Shown: piece after piece, positions 22,503 to 35,330 of the stretch | Numbering within the stretch: position 1 is the stretch's first letter | How the letters are laid out: every line of letters starts with the position of its first letter | From: Mucor racemosus | Lineage: Eukaryota > Mucoromycota > Mucoromycetes > Mucorales > Mucoraceae | DNA: 64,000 nt | Direction of reading: 5' to 3' | NCBI GenBank assembly: GCA_027405735.1 | Contig: JAPEHQ010000012.1 | Coordinates: 1,054,001-1,118,000, forward strand | Notes under the pieces: model-generated | Databases searched by the model: none | Told to the model about the DNA's origin: nothing | Seen by the model: only the letters and a program-made list of their open reading frames with translations | Program-made: the position numbers and the translations under genes

Positions 22503-22883
22503 ATTATAATAATCTTTGTTGAACAAAGACCACCACAAACAGCAAAATATCATACCCTTTGCCTAAGAAAACAGTATTTTATCTCTTTTTTTCAATATTA
22601 AATAATTTCTTTTGTGTCTCCATATTATAAAATAAAATAGTTTTTTCTTTCTGTTTCCATTTTTTTTTTTTTTTTTTTTTTTTTGCTTTTAATATTTTGC
22701 ATTATTCTCCCGCAATAGCAAGAAAAAAAGGACCCCTCCCCCTTCTCTTTTTCTTTACCCCTCGTCTCTTCCCTCTCTCTCTCTTTTCCATATCAATAAT
22801 TTGTAGTTAACAAGATAAAGAGAGAGATTTCTCGTCACGTTTATTCCTGACCAAAAAAGATAAATAATAAAACCAAATTTAAA
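22503..22883. other. Intergenic spacer between HAD and kinase genes
   Basis: A T-run (about 22659-22684) and CT-rich tracts precede the kinase ATG. This is the likely HAD 3' end and kinase promoter. No other feature was seen. Confidence 0.5.
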
Positions 22884-23771
22884 ATGTCTTTATTTGTTCA
22901 TCCTCTTGAACAACAACCTCAACATTCTGAACAAGAAAAAATCACATTTGTACCTGATTCTCCTACTGATACCGCCATGTCTCACCAACATCAACATCAA
23001 CAACAACAACAACAACAGCAGCAGCAGCATCAGCAACATCAGCAACAAACTCCGTCTTCATCACCATCTCCACCACCTCGTCAACAACAAAGAGCTTATT
23101 CTGTCACTGCAATGCCAAGTGAATTACAAAAATCAGTTATGAGACATCAAGAAGCAGAACATCAAGAAAAGCTTCGTCACAATCAACCTTGGTGGCAATA
23201 TTATTATCAACTATACCATTATCATTTACCTCCCGGAAGAAAACCAACAGTTTTCGGCCCTTATTTATTATTACAAACTATGGGAGAAGGTGAATTTGGT
23301 AAAGTCAAGTTTGGAATTGAAGTAAAAACAGGGCAAGAAGTAAGTTTTGTAACATAATTTAACACACTATATTAAACTATTTTTGATTAGGTCGCTATTA
23401 AACTCATTAGAAAAGATAGTATTGATTCTACCTCACGTATGACTAAAGTTGAAAGAGAAATATCTGTGTTACGGGTAAATAGAACTACTAATAAAGAAAG
23501 TTCAAAACCCACAATATCTAACTCCTCCCTCCCCCCACACATACAATAGATACTTCGCCATCCTAATATCGTTGAGTTATTTGATGTCATTGAAACAGAA
23601 AAATACATTGGCATCATATTACAGTGCGCCACAGGCGGTGAATTATTTGATTATATCCTTGCTCATCGTTATCTTAAAGAAAGAGATGCTAGTAGATTAT
23701 TTGCACAGCTGATTAGTGGAGTGCATTATATGCATCAAAAACACATTGTTCATAGAGATCTTAAATTGGTA

Positions 23772-23828
<57 letters not shown>

Positions 23829-26301
23829 GTATTTAAATAACTAGAATGCTTAAAACATAAAATTCATTAGGAAAACTTGTTGTTGGATAAACATCGTAAC
23901 GTATTAATCACTGATTTTGGTTTTGCAAATCAATTTACATCACCTCAAGATGATTTAATGTCAACATCATGTGGATCTCCTTGTTATGCTGCACCAGAAT
24001 TGGTCATGAATCAAGGTGTCTATGTTGGTCCTGCTGTTGATATTTGGTCTTGTGGTGTCATTTTATTTGCAATGTTGTGTGGTTATTTGCCTTATGACGA
24101 TGATCCGGCAAATCCAGAAAGCTACAATATCAACTTGCTTTATAAATATATTTTGAATACCCCTTTGATTTTCCCAGATTATATCTCGGAAGAAGCTTGC
24201 GATTTATTAAGCTTAATGTTGGTACCAGATCCAGAAAAGAGATGTACAATGGAAACAATTATGGCTCATCCTTGGTTAAGTCCACATCAACATTTATTTG
24301 TTCATATACCTGAACAAGAGGTAGAACAAGAGCTAGAACAAGAGAAAGAGGAGGAACAAGTTGTGCCCGATCAAGATACTCCTAAGCCTGAATCTACTAG
24401 ACGCAATACCACTATTGGTGTATCACAATATCAAAATGATGCAAATGAAATTATTGATATACCTCAAACAATAAAAGAACAAGAAGTAAATGAGGATCAA
24501 GAAATGGACGAAACTATTCCACCAGAACTACAAGATACCGCCACAAAAGATGCACCTATGCAAGATATATCCAACATAGAATTACCACCTTTAACTGTTG
24601 TTGCAAATGATAATACAGATAAAAACACTGAAACAACAACATTAGAACTTCCCGCCAAACAACAGCAACAAGATCCTCCTACTCCCCCTCAAAAACAAGA
24701 TATTCCTATCATTGAAAATGAGGAACCACCTATTTCTCCATTACCTACAATTAATCAAAAAACTCAAAATAGACCTAAATCAACAATTTCCTCTACAGAA
24801 AAGGTTCTTCATTTCCTTTCTGGTCATAGTAACACGCCTAAACCAGGTAACACCAATGAGAAGCGCACAAGGCACATGTCTCTTGCAACAGAAAATGAAT
24901 CACCCTCCATTTTACAAGCTAAATTTTTATCCAGTATGAGCCAGCAACGTAAAGGAACAGCATCTCCATCTTCATCTGTACAGAAACAACAACCTACTCC
25001 AGAAGCATCTCCTTCACCAAATACCAGTGCTAGTACACCTCATCCAAGTAAAAAATCAAACACTAAACGTAACGTTCGTCTTAGTACTATTACACCACCA
25101 CCACCTCAACCCTCTCACACGAGTGACAGAGGCACAAGAAGAAAGACTTTAAGTTTATTGGTTAACTCAATGACCGACAATAGTAAAATGCCATTCACAA
25201 ATCGACGTCAAAGTAATACTCGTACGCCTGCACCTCCCACCACTACTACATCAACTGAAGAACGTGTACACATGATGCCTTCCGTTTCAGAACACACCAT
25301 CAATAGAATGACTGATAAAGAAAAACATCGTAGCGCAGGTAAAAAATTAATGGATTGGTTTAAAAAGAAGCCTTTGAGTAAGTTTTTTGTAATTTTTTTG
25401 TATATAAAACATGTAAAATCTAATAACATTCTTTTAAATAGGTACAATCCACAGATCTACAAATCAATCTAGTGATACAATGTTGCACAACAATAATGAT
25501 CGACCCTCTTCTGCTTCAAATACAAACAGCAGCGAATTTTCTGATGCAATCATTGACCCTAAATTACGTACTCATCATGGTGCTGTTGATCAAGAAGCTC
25601 TTACTTCTAGAACTCCTACACAAGTATTTGCAGAAGTCAAGGCAGCATTAAAAGCATTAGGATTGGAATGTAAACGAGATGGAAGTGAATATAAGCTTAA
25701 ATGTTCTCGTCCTAAACGTCCTGTTGAGAAACGAATCAACAATAGTATTCATCATCAAAATGGCAATCCACCTTTCCGTATGTTGTTGCGTAGATCTAGT
25801 GCTCATCAATCAACTGTTTCGGCCACAACTTCTACAACTGCCACAACCCCCACAACAACAGCAAAGGGTGATGAAAAAGTTACCAATCCAACAATTTATG
25901 GTGATCCAAATGTTGATCCTGGAGAAGAAGTACGTTTCAGTGTGGAATTGTGCAAAATTAAAAACTTGCCAGGTCTTTATATTGTTGATATGCGTCGTAT
26001 GAGAGGAAATGTTTGGGCTTACAAATTTATTTATCGCACACTTTTGGATACACTTAAATTGGGTGGTAAAAGCGGTTATTTAAACACTGAAAAACAACAA
26101 CAACAACAACAACAACAACAAGCTTCTACTGAGAAAACTGTAGTTGCCAATGATGATAATAATGATACAGCAAATAATCGTCTAAGCACAGCTAGTAGCA
26201 GTGGTGGAAATAGTAGTATATTAGATGACCATCCTCATACACCATCCCCTCCTACCTCTACTGGTAAAGAAGCAATAACAGCTACTGCTGTTGTTGCTTA
26301 A
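22884..26301 (+). CDS. Kin4-like CAMK-family Ser/Thr kinase with C-terminal KA1 domain (five exons, 1041 aa)
   Basis: Exons: 22884-23339, 23391-23474, 23550-23768, 23871-25377, 25442-26301; phases agree throughout. The N-terminus is Gln/His-rich (about residues 33-55). The kinase domain is at about 124-388: glycine loop GEGEFGKV, VAIK lysine (K156), HRDLK (248-252), DFG (268-270), activation segment STSCGSPCYAAPE with T285 as the probable activating site. The wording RLFAQLISGV.YMH and TSCGSPCYAAPELV matches the fungal Kin4/Frk1 (fission yeast Ppk1) group. In budding yeast that group acts in the spindle position checkpoint. A long Pro/Gln/Thr-rich linker follows. A KA1 membrane-lipid-binding domain is at about 810-962 (TPTQVFAEVKAALKALGLEC ... 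NVWAYKFIYRTLLDTLKL), split by a low-complexity insert. Intron 3 carries 53 consecutive T. Identity as a kinase is certain; the Kin4 subgroup is likely, with the Kin1/MARK group as the alternative. Confidence 0.92.
23774..23826 (+). repeat. 53-nt poly-T tract inside a kinase intron
   Basis: An uninterrupted run of 53 T starts 5 nt into intron 3 (23769-23870) of the kinase gene, right after the GTAAG donor. An AG follows it immediately at 23827-23828. The acceptor that keeps the frame is the ATTAG ending at 23870. The exact length may vary between isolates or with sequencing error. Confidence 0.85.
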
Positions 26302-27006
26302 TTTTTTTAACTCTCTCCCCTTTCACTCCTTAATATGTATACACACAAAAAATATAATTTACTTACTTAATAATAACAATACCCTTTTTTTTTTTTTTTT
26401 TTTTCGTTCCTGAATCCTGATCTAGATGTGCGGGAATATAAAATAATGCAGCGCCACAGCATTTAGCAATTTTCAAATTACAACATACATGCATGATGAT
26501 TAAACATGCTGAAATAACATGCAAACATGTTTGATCACACACTGTATATAATATTTTCATGTTTTGTCAAGAAGAAACCTAGTTGTACACGCAAGAATGT
26601 AATGTGGGCGCATTAATCCAATCAAAATCATTACCAAATCGCCGTTCCATTTGTGTCTCTGCGTTTCTCCAGATTCACAATCAATTTAAAAGCTAAACAA
26701 AAAAAGCAGATGACTTCTGACTTTTTCAGAGGATTGGAGCCAGCTGGCACCATTCGTTGCATCCCATAGTTACTTTCTACTGCGTTTATTCCATTTTTTT
26801 TTTTGGATATGAAAAATCAAAAATATATTCAGTTTATAAAATTACACCTTATTTGCTTTTATTACACCCTATGACTGATAAATTTTATTGGCTTGGTGTA
26901 GTACTGACGGAAAAAAGTTAAAGTTCATAAGTTGAAATGGATTTTGATAACTTTCTTTGAAGGTACCGTAATATTGTATACCTATTCAAATACAATCTGA
27001 ATTTTC

Positions 27007-27035
<29 letters not shown>
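26302..27035. other. Intergenic, kinase 3' side
   Basis: This holds the kinase 3' region, a T-run (about 26384-26404), and a run of about 28 A (about 27007-27035) directly abutting family A copy b. No gene was recognised. Confidence 0.5.
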
Positions 27036-27037
<2 letters not shown>

Positions 27038-28270
27038 TTTTCGTAGCGTGCCCTCTTTTCTATAACTAATCTCATACCAAACACTTTTTAGGATATATCT
27101 TGGATATTACTAAATAGATATAAATTGGTCGCATTATGCTACCTATTCCTAAATTTATTTCATGTCTAACGAAAGACTCAAAAACGCGTAAAATTCACTG
27201 CATTTTCATTGAAAACTGGGTCTTACTTTTCGTCCTTGCTCTACTTTTTTTTTCACTAAATAACACCAAGAAAAAATTATATGGCAATGTACCTGAGATG
27301 TTCAGCTTTAATCCAAAAACAAGTATCCGAAAATATCCTACCTTTTGCAGTTGGTATTAATTTTTCAGTGCTAAGGTTTCAGATTTTTTACGCGTATTTC
27401 ACTGCTAATGGAATGAAAACTTTGAGGCTTCATATCTCTAGAAAAAATTAAGCTATACTAACACTTTCTAATAATAAAACTTACTTGATTTAAAGTGCTC
27501 TATAACATATTTTAATATAAAATAATTCTGAGCACCTTTATTTTTTTTTCATTTTTTTGACAATTTTTGCAGTAGGTTTCAAAATATTGGTTAAATTGAA
27601 CGACATTTTTTTTGCATTCATGTCATTAAGCTTGTTAAGCTCTCTTGGATCCAATTCAGAGTTTTTCAAAATATTGATTTTTCGTGGAGATATCCTCAAA
27701 AATATGTACAAAAAGGTACCTCTATTTCTAGCGTTCATTTTCCCCTTGTATACCCTCATCCCAAATTCTGAATCTGAAAAAAAATTGGACAAAAATCTTG
27801 TTTTCTCTACGTAAAATGCAGCTAAAAGATATTGCAATAGCTCGATCGATAGATAATTTTATTGTGCATCATTTCAATTTACTATATATTAAATAGATTT
27901 ATAAAAAGTGATGTGTATCTTCAAAAAACCTCCAAAATTTCAATTGCATTTTACGCACAATTTAATGTGAAATATTTGTCAAATTTTTATTTAGGTGGAT
28001 GCAAAATCCAAAACTAAACAAAAACTATTTAATATACTAGCTCAACTTACTTTGCAGTTCATGAGCAATTAAACGATTCTGTTTTTTTCATCATTTTTCG
28101 TCCATTTTTTAAAATAAAATTTGGAACCCAGTTATCACTAGCTGTAAGATGTGATATCGACTATTATTTTGATTATCTCGATAAAAAATTAATATTTTTC
28201 GCTGAAACAAAAAATACAGAGTAGCAATTAATTAGATCTATCTAGTGAATACAGAAATTAAGCCCTAGAT
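27036..28270 (-). repeat. Dispersed family A, copy b
   Basis: This is the reverse complement of the right part of family A (compare 46.0-47.6 kb). The family's outer right end, ending CACGCT(A/T)CGA, is at 27036-27050 and is shared with copy d near 47586. The left part of the family is missing. It sits on the far side of a poly-A run. Confidence 0.75.
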
Positions 28271-28499
28271 AATGAGTTTTAAGTTTACAAAATGATAAAC
28301 GATTATTTACAACTGCAGAAAACAAAAAAAAAATCCCATCCTTATGAATATTGATCCAATTAATCACCAATTATACATTATGGTAGATTTAAATATATCC
28401 TGCATAAAAGTTAATATTTCTATATTTACAAATCATTGTGAATTGAGAAAACCATCAGCGAAACAAGATATTTCTGTCGAATAAAACTACCTGTTGTGT

Positions 28500-29480
28500 C
28501 CTATATTTTCATTTTTCATAAATAATACTTAAAAAAGAATACAATCAAAGGAGAATGAGTAATGAATCAGTTCTTTGTATAATAAAAGCAAGATATCGTT
28601 TGTTTAGATATAAAAGTATGACCCTTTACTGTATATTGATTTGACATTGAGATCCTGGGATGTAATTTATTTTGTTGTAAATGTATATAATAAAGAAAGA
28701 TGAGTATGCAAGAATTGGTCAATTTTTATTAAATATAAAAACGAGATGGGGATATCAAATGAAGGATGAGTGTCTACTGCTATTTATATTTGACTTAAGG
28801 ATTGTTTACACACCTGTATAGAATAGTGTTCTCATACTAAATTTTAGTGTTAATCCTCACTTATGTTAAAGTAATTATATTCAGATATAGATGATCAGTA
28901 TAAAGTCTTTAGTTGCTCTTGGCAACACCAGTCATTGATATTCTTTATTTTCTATCTTTCATTGTAAGTCTAAATTATCAGAACTTAGCTTATGTAATTA
29001 CCAGGGTAATTATTTACAGTGTTTATAAAACACATATGCTAAATATTTTAAGGCATAGTTTATTGCCATATTTAAACTACAATTTCAGGTACATTTATAT
29101 ATGCAAATACAAAACTTTATGACACTATTGAATCATCATTAGATACGTTTGATAGTAATCTATGGACGGAAATGGATCAATCATAATTTAATCGTACTTG
29201 CAGAGCTTATGAGCTGCCTTGTTTCAATGTTGCGCTAAATATGCTTGGATGTTAATTTGATAGCTATTTGATTAACTAACCGCTGGAATGAAATATCATG
29301 GTGTTTTGTAATTGAGGTCTAAACGTTTCTGTTAATTGCTGTATAAACTTAGTACGCTACGAGTTTCTTATATCCGATATCAAGACTTTTGCACTTCGAT
29401 ACATGTTGTAGTCAATAGATTGTAAGATGTATTGATGCTGTAGAAGGTGGTAACGTATGGTACCGGTTGACGTGTAGATA
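28500..29480 (+). repeat. Dispersed family F, copy 1, with an internal insertion
   Basis: This matches the reverse complement of 56595-57118 and partly 35110-35330. Landmarks are 'gacattgagatcctggga', 'gtagtcaatagattgtaaga' and 'tttgatagtaatctatgga'. Relative to the 57-kb copy, 445 bp (28671-29115) are inserted, flanked by TTTAT at 28666-28670 and 29116-29120. Its class is unknown; it may be an LTR. Confidence 0.6.
28671..29115. mobile_element. Insertion within family F (445 bp, 5-bp direct repeat)
   Basis: The 57-kb copy of family F runs uninterrupted across this site (gatgtaatttaaggcactatt). Here 445 bp intervene between two TTTAT repeats. The ends read TTTGTTGTAAATG and CAAATACAAAAC, giving weak inverted ends TTTTGT/ACAAAA. 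A 5-bp duplication suggests an LTR or similar element. No coding capacity is visible. Confidence 0.45.
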
Positions 29481-30989
29481 AAATTCATTTTACTAATTGA
29501 CCACTTTTGAGAGAAAACCTAAGTGGCCTGCATAATATGAACCTATATTGAACCAGTGCCTTATTACAGTTAATAAAAACGAGAACATACAAAATATAGT
29601 CAATGGGACACATGACGACAGTTTCAATCCATGTATACAGTATAGCTAAATAAACAGTTTCTCCAAATAGATATATTCGAAATATTGATTTACATATAAC
29701 ATTCTTCTTTGTCATATGAAAATAAACTATCATTCTATTATAGTTGTAGCAAACTACATATACCAAGTTTGTTTAGTAATCGAATTGATCTTAGTCAACA
29801 TCTAAGATCTAGTAACTTTAAATTACAAAAACATTAAAATGTCAAATTGTACCACTAGTACTTCCAAACTAGGAACAAAACCACCACAAAGATCTTGTTT
29901 CAAGATCTTATTACTGTATTATTAATAGAATTAGAAAATAGCATAGAGAAACAATTCAACTTATCTTCTACCTCTATTATATTAAATAACAAGTAACTTA
30001 GTAGGTGTAAGTTGCAAAAAACTTGCACCGCGACTCTTAATGGTTCTTTCTCTTAGAGAAAGGTTCTCGAACGTAAGGAGATGGTTCGAAAGTAGGGGTA
30101 ATTAAAGTTGGAAATAAACTTATAACTATAATAATTTATACAATTAGAAGTGAAAAAATAAATGTTCCTAAATATATAATTATTTTAATTTGAATCGTTC
30201 TTCATATATATCACAAAGGCTATGGTAATCCAGAAACCTTTGTTGCTTTACTTTATATCTTAATAAATATCAAAGAGTTATAATTGTGTTCGCAACGCGT
30301 TTTCTATTAAATTACTATTTTTTGTAGCATTAGTAATTAATATGTCCAAATAAGTCTTTAGAATAAATGGATATTGCATTACTACCACTATGTGGCAATT
30401 TCGAATTGGTATCAACTTGAGACTAAAAGATCTAGACTTAAGGATCTATATACAAATAATCCTTAAGAATTATGTCTTAAAATTCCAGGCTTTGGAACAA
30501 GTACCATGGACTCGATGCTGTTATACAGAACAAAATTTTCATCGAGGTTCAACAGAACTCAAGGCATTATCTACAAAGATATTATATCTATTTTATCCTC
30601 TATCTAATGGTAATAATCCAAAGTGTCACATATTTAATCCATTGGAAAACGTTCTGTCAAAAATAATATATATTCGCAAAAAATACATAATATTAATGAC
30701 ATTATTGTCACGTATACCTTTCTCTTAATTTTTACTTGGAAATTGCCTTTGCCACATCATATACAGTAATGTTCAAAAATACAAAATTCTTCACCTTTGA
30801 TTTATTGATGTCTCTACCGATTAAATATATTTTACAAACCATTATTATACAACAAAATAAAGATACATATCTGAAAAGTAGTTACGTTGCATTTAAAGCC
30901 TGGTAAAAGCTTTTGACATTTGCATTAGCCAGAAATGCCAAATTTGTCAAATATTTGGTCATTCGTAAAACTCCAGTAAACAGCATTAT
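29481..30989. other. Intergenic, nothing recognised
   Basis: AT-rich DNA. A GC-richer patch near 30008-30100 has small hairpins (GCAAAAAACTTGC; AGAAAGG/CTTTCT) but no tRNA fold. A 112-codon open frame at 30390-30728 has no recognisable motif. Confidence 0.45.
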
Positions 30990-31530
30990 GTCTTTTTTCA
31001 AGCTGTATTTTATAATGCCTCAATTGGATAAAAATGTGTAGCTTTATTTTTATTATTTTGCTTTATTGTAAGCGTATTTTGGATGGAGTAACAATACATC
31101 ATACAGACATCTTTAAAAATCAGTTAGATGACTGATAATTTTTATTAATTAAAAATTGAAATATGAAGACTCTTGTAGATATTCATTTTTAAAAATACAA
31201 AACTTGCAGCATTTTTTTGTTTATTTGCATTATTTTACTGGGTTCTAGCTACAATTTTGATTGAGTAATGATGCATTATCTCCAAATTTATAAAAATTGA
31301 CTAAATGACTAATGATTTTAATCACTCCAAAACGAAACATTAAAGCATTTGTATTTCTGTTTTTTTGGTACTGCAATGTGCGCAAAGTGCGCCATTTTCA
31401 TTTTCACCTTTTTTCTTAATTGTAGATGCATTTTCCATGGAGTAATGACAGATATACCATCGAAAAACATCCTCATAAAATGGTTCAAATAACAGGAGCC
31501 ACTAATATTGCTTGAAATTTGAAAAAGCGT
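30990..31530 (+). repeat. Degenerate tandem repeat, about three units, 177-bp period
   Basis: The word GAGTAA with similar flanks recurs at 31086, 31263 and 31440, exactly 177 bp apart each time. Flanking text is alike (ATTTTGGATGGAGTAA, TTTTGATTGAGTAATGA, TTCCATGGAGTAATGA, and GACTGATAATTTTT versus GACTAATGATTTT). The units are well diverged. Function is unknown. Confidence 0.45.
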
Positions 31531-32223
31531 CAACTTTGCTGGGTTATAAATCGGTCAATCATATCGTTCTATCAAAATCTCCAAAAAAAAATTTAATGTC
31601 TTGTTTCAAAATCGATTCTTTCGGACTTTAAATACAATTGCGCGCTTTAAGCTGTAGTGTATTTTTAAGCTGTAAATGTGCAAAATACTGGAGATTAGGG
31701 ATTATTTCGAATATTTGATAAAAAACTGTATATTTACCGTCATCTGGCCATTAAATGGTTTCTGTTGCTCATCCAATTCTGCATCAATTTACAGTTTTAA
31801 ATAAGGCATTTTGCTCTCAAATTGTTTCATAAATATAGATTTTTTGTGCACCGCAGCTTTACATTTAAGCCAACTATATTTCATCAAATCTTAACTTATC
31901 TATAACTCGATGAAAAATTTATATTTTTTGAAAATTTAAAAACCATCTAGTAGATAATATTTAATACAATGTGTTTAACTATTTTCTGTGAATTAATAGT
32001 TGATCAGTTTATTCAAGAAACAAAGGTTTTTTATTTTCTAATATTTATTTACTTACAGTTACTTGAATCAATATTTGAAAGCTAAACGGTTTGAAAAATA
32101 AATTCGAAGCACACTGCACTATACATGACAGCATTGGTCATGTATAAGCACGACGTTTAATTATTAAATTCGGTGTCCACATTTCCGTATATGCTGATTT
32201 TCACTGATTTAGGACGTTATTTC
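31531..32223. other. Intergenic, nothing recognised
   Basis: AT-rich sequence between the 177-bp array and the LTR. No gene, RNA or repeat partner was found in the window. Confidence 0.4.
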
Positions 32224-32773
32224 TATTTAGGACATAGACTAGACAGGGTACATGTATTACTAGTAGAAGTGCTGAAAGGGACTATTTAGACATGATTCGT
32301 AGCATAGAATAATGAGTATGAGGTTATAAAGATGTATTACTACACTTTTATGTCATTTAGCTATGTTACATTTAGTCTATAATAAAATGCTGTAGCCTGA
32401 GATCCTCAAGTTGAGCCGATCATGAATTCGTTCCTGGAAATGGAATTCAGCTATTCCATTTGTATAAGCATTCACTGTCTAAAGTTAATCAAGAATGAAT
32501 ATTCTATATACTTAACTTGGTCGTATCCTACTAAAATTGCTCTGGCCAATCTATTATATTATCATGTGGTAATAAACTGGTTCCTCAAGATTATGAAATC
32601 ATCCATTCATACACTCTGTATTGCAGACTCTATATCTGCGTTTCCAAAACATATAAATACCCTGAATACTTATGTCTTTTGAGACGGATTTATTATCTTT
32701 TACCTACAATATACTCAATAAGTATATCCCGTTTTAACTATATTTTCTAGTTATTCATTGTGTATATTGAACA
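32224..32773 (-). mobile_element. Solo LTR, inverted relative of the 3287-3833 LTR
   Basis: Read on the minus strand it starts TGTTCAATATACACAATGAA and ends CTAAATA in place of CTAAACA. It matches the LTR at 3287-3833 along its length (for example GGTATTTATATGTTTTGGAA and GTCTGCAATACAGAGTGTAT). No exact target duplication was found, and the mutated terminus suggests it is old. Confidence 0.75.
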
Positions 32774-33119
32774 ATTTCTAATTTCGAATTGCCTATTTAG
32801 CAACAACCCCCATTTGGAAAAACGCTGCTCTTGATTCCTACAATTTATCTACCAAATCCATGGGGTACTAAGGTTACTTAGTGCTAAATAGCGTTATAGA
32901 TGTAGTATATTTTGAAACTTACAGCTTATTTGGGTCAATGTTTATTGATTTTTACAAGCATTTTTCCCGTTGCTTCAAGTTTTTTAAGCCGAGAAAGACG
33001 GGTTTCTTGTCGAAAATGGTGGTATACTTCTTCAAAAACAGCTGTTAGCTACTGAAATCAAGATATGTTATTCGTATATTCATTACTATGTAACTAGTAC
33101 AAGTTCAAAATTCAAATAA
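32774..33119. other. Intergenic, nothing recognised
   Basis: This stretch lies between an LTR and family A copy c. No feature was recognised. Confidence 0.4.
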
Positions 33120-35109
33120 TCTAAACCATTGCTTGATTTTATAAACATGCTCAGAATATCTAACACAGCCCATACAAATAGTTTATTAAGCAAGTACGAG
33201 TTTTAATTTCTCCATTACTACAGCAACTCAGGGGAGGCTGAACCTTTTGCAATTATGTGGATTCGCAAAAGTCGTACTTACCATTAAAACGAGAGCTTAT
33301 TGAGATCCATATTTGGCGGGAAGTGGGGAGCTTACTGACTTTACTGGGTGTGAACAGCAGATAGTGTATCAACTTTTTGTTCTAATTTACAAAATGCACA
33401 ATAATTTACTGTATACAAGCTGATATTGGATATGACTTGGAACATCCACTACCCATACCAATACTCATGTAGAGTGGCAGCTTACCTGGATCATTATTTT
33501 TTATAAAGATCGCATTTTTTATTGTTTTCATTAAAATTGCGCAGAAAATTATAGGTGTATTTTGGCCATTAATTTTCATAACATGTAGGAGGTTGTGAAA
33601 GTTGCGCTTTGAGACCATTACATTCAAGGTGTGTACCTACTACCCTCATGTAAAATTAGAAGTAAATAGGATCGAAATTCGCCGAAATGAGATTTTTGTT
33701 GTCGGTTTTTACAGGTGTAGGAAAGTAGATTTCAGATGGGTTTTAAATGGTTTTCAAATGTTTTTGCTTAATATTGAGACGAATCACACAAAGTTTTTAA
33801 AGAAGATGTACCTTCACTTAATAGGCCATTCATATCTCTTGGAAAATAGAAATACAACATTAATCCCAGAATATTAGTGCGCTGGCCAAATATTGACCGA
33901 AATTGACCACCAGGATTTACCTAAAATTGATTATGGAAAGTTGAGCGCCTTACTTAAAGTATTAATTTTTTATACAGTATTCGCAAGATGGATACAACTC
34001 TAAGCTATTCTGCATTTTTTGTTGCAGCAAAAAATATTGATTTATCGTCGAGATATTTAAAATAACAGTTAATATTGCAGCTTAATCCTATAGTAACTGG
34101 GTTTCAAAATTGATCTGACAAATCGACCAGAAAATGAACAAAAAAACAAAATTGCTTTATGGTTCTTGAACTGCAAAGTAAGTCGACCTAGTATACTAAA
34201 TAGCTTTTGTACAGGTTTAAATTCTGCATCCAGCTAAATAAAATTCAAACAAATGTTTCGCATTAAATTTTGCACAAAATGCTAGTGAAATTGTGGAGGT
34301 TTTTTGAAGATACACATCACTTTTTATAAGCTTAAACAATATATAATAAACTGAGATGATGCGCAACAAAATTATCTATCGATCTAGCTATTACAATATC
34401 TTTTAGCTGCATTTTTTGTAGAGAAAACAAGATTTTTGTCCAAATTTTTTTCAGATTCAGAATTTGGGATGAGGGTATATAAGGGGAAAATGGAAGCTAG
34501 AAATGAAGGTATCTTTTTGTATGCATTTTTGAGGGTATCTCCACGAAAAATCAATATTTTGAAAAAAGCTAAATTGGGTTCAAAAAAGCTTAACGAGCTT
34601 AATGACATAAATGTAAAAAAAAATGTTGTTCAATTTAACCAATATTTTGGAACCTACTATAGAAATGCCAAAAAAAATGAAAAAAAATAAAAGTGCTCAG
34701 AATTTTTTCATACTGAATTATGTTATAGAGAACTTTAAAACAAGTAAATTTTATTATTAAAAAGTGTTAGTATAGCTTAATTTTCTCTGGAGATATGAAG
34801 CCTCAAAGTTTTCAATCCATTAGCAGTGAAATACGCGTAAAAAATCTGAAACCTTAGCACTGAAAAATTAATACCAACTGCAAAAGGTAGGATATTTTCG
34901 GATACTTGTTTTTGGATTAAAGCTGAACAGCTCAGGTACATTTCCATATAATGTTTTCTTGGTGCTATTTAGTGAAAAAAAAAAGTAGAGCAAGGACGAA
35001 AAGTAAGGTCCAGTTTTCAAGGAAAAAGCAGTGAATTTTAGGCGTTTTTGAGTCTTTCGTAAGATATGAAATAAATTTAGGAATAGGTAGCATAGTGCGA
35101 TCAATTTAT
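33120..35109 (+). repeat. Dispersed family A, copy c (near full length)
   Basis: This is collinear with copy d, from the 'ggggaggctga' block (33232) to 'aggaataggtagcat' (35079). It is about 2 kb, the longest uninterrupted copy. It joins family F sequence at about 35110. No terminal inverted repeats were identified. Confidence 0.7.
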
Positions 35110-35330
35110 GTCTGTATGATTAACCACTGGGATGAAATAACATGGTGTCATAATGTCATAATTGAGGTCCAAACGTTCTTGGTAATTCCTGGATCAACGT
35201 AGTACGGTAGCATTTTTTTATATCCAGTATCAAGACTTTGCACTTCAATGCATGTCGTAGTCAATAGATTGTCAGATGTATTGATACTGTAGAAGGTGAT
35301 AACGTATAATACTAGGTGGCATACAACAGA
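35110..35330 (+). repeat. Family F fragment
   Basis: It starts 'attaaccactgggatgaaat' and matches 29270-29460 and the reverse complement of about 56.62-56.81 kb. It is truncated by family A on its left. Confidence 0.6.

Noticed and set aside
23387..23632. Minus-strand open frame across kinase exons
   Set aside because: It is a shadow of conserved kinase exons 2-3; the plus strand carries canonical kinase motifs and splice sites.
30001..30110. tRNA-like GGTTCGAA word with nearby hairpins
   Set aside because: No T-stem pairing around the loop and no acceptor stem or A box at the right distance. Not a tRNA gene.
30390..30728. 112-codon plus-strand frame
   Set aside because: No recognisable motif and composition typical of AT-rich non-coding DNA.
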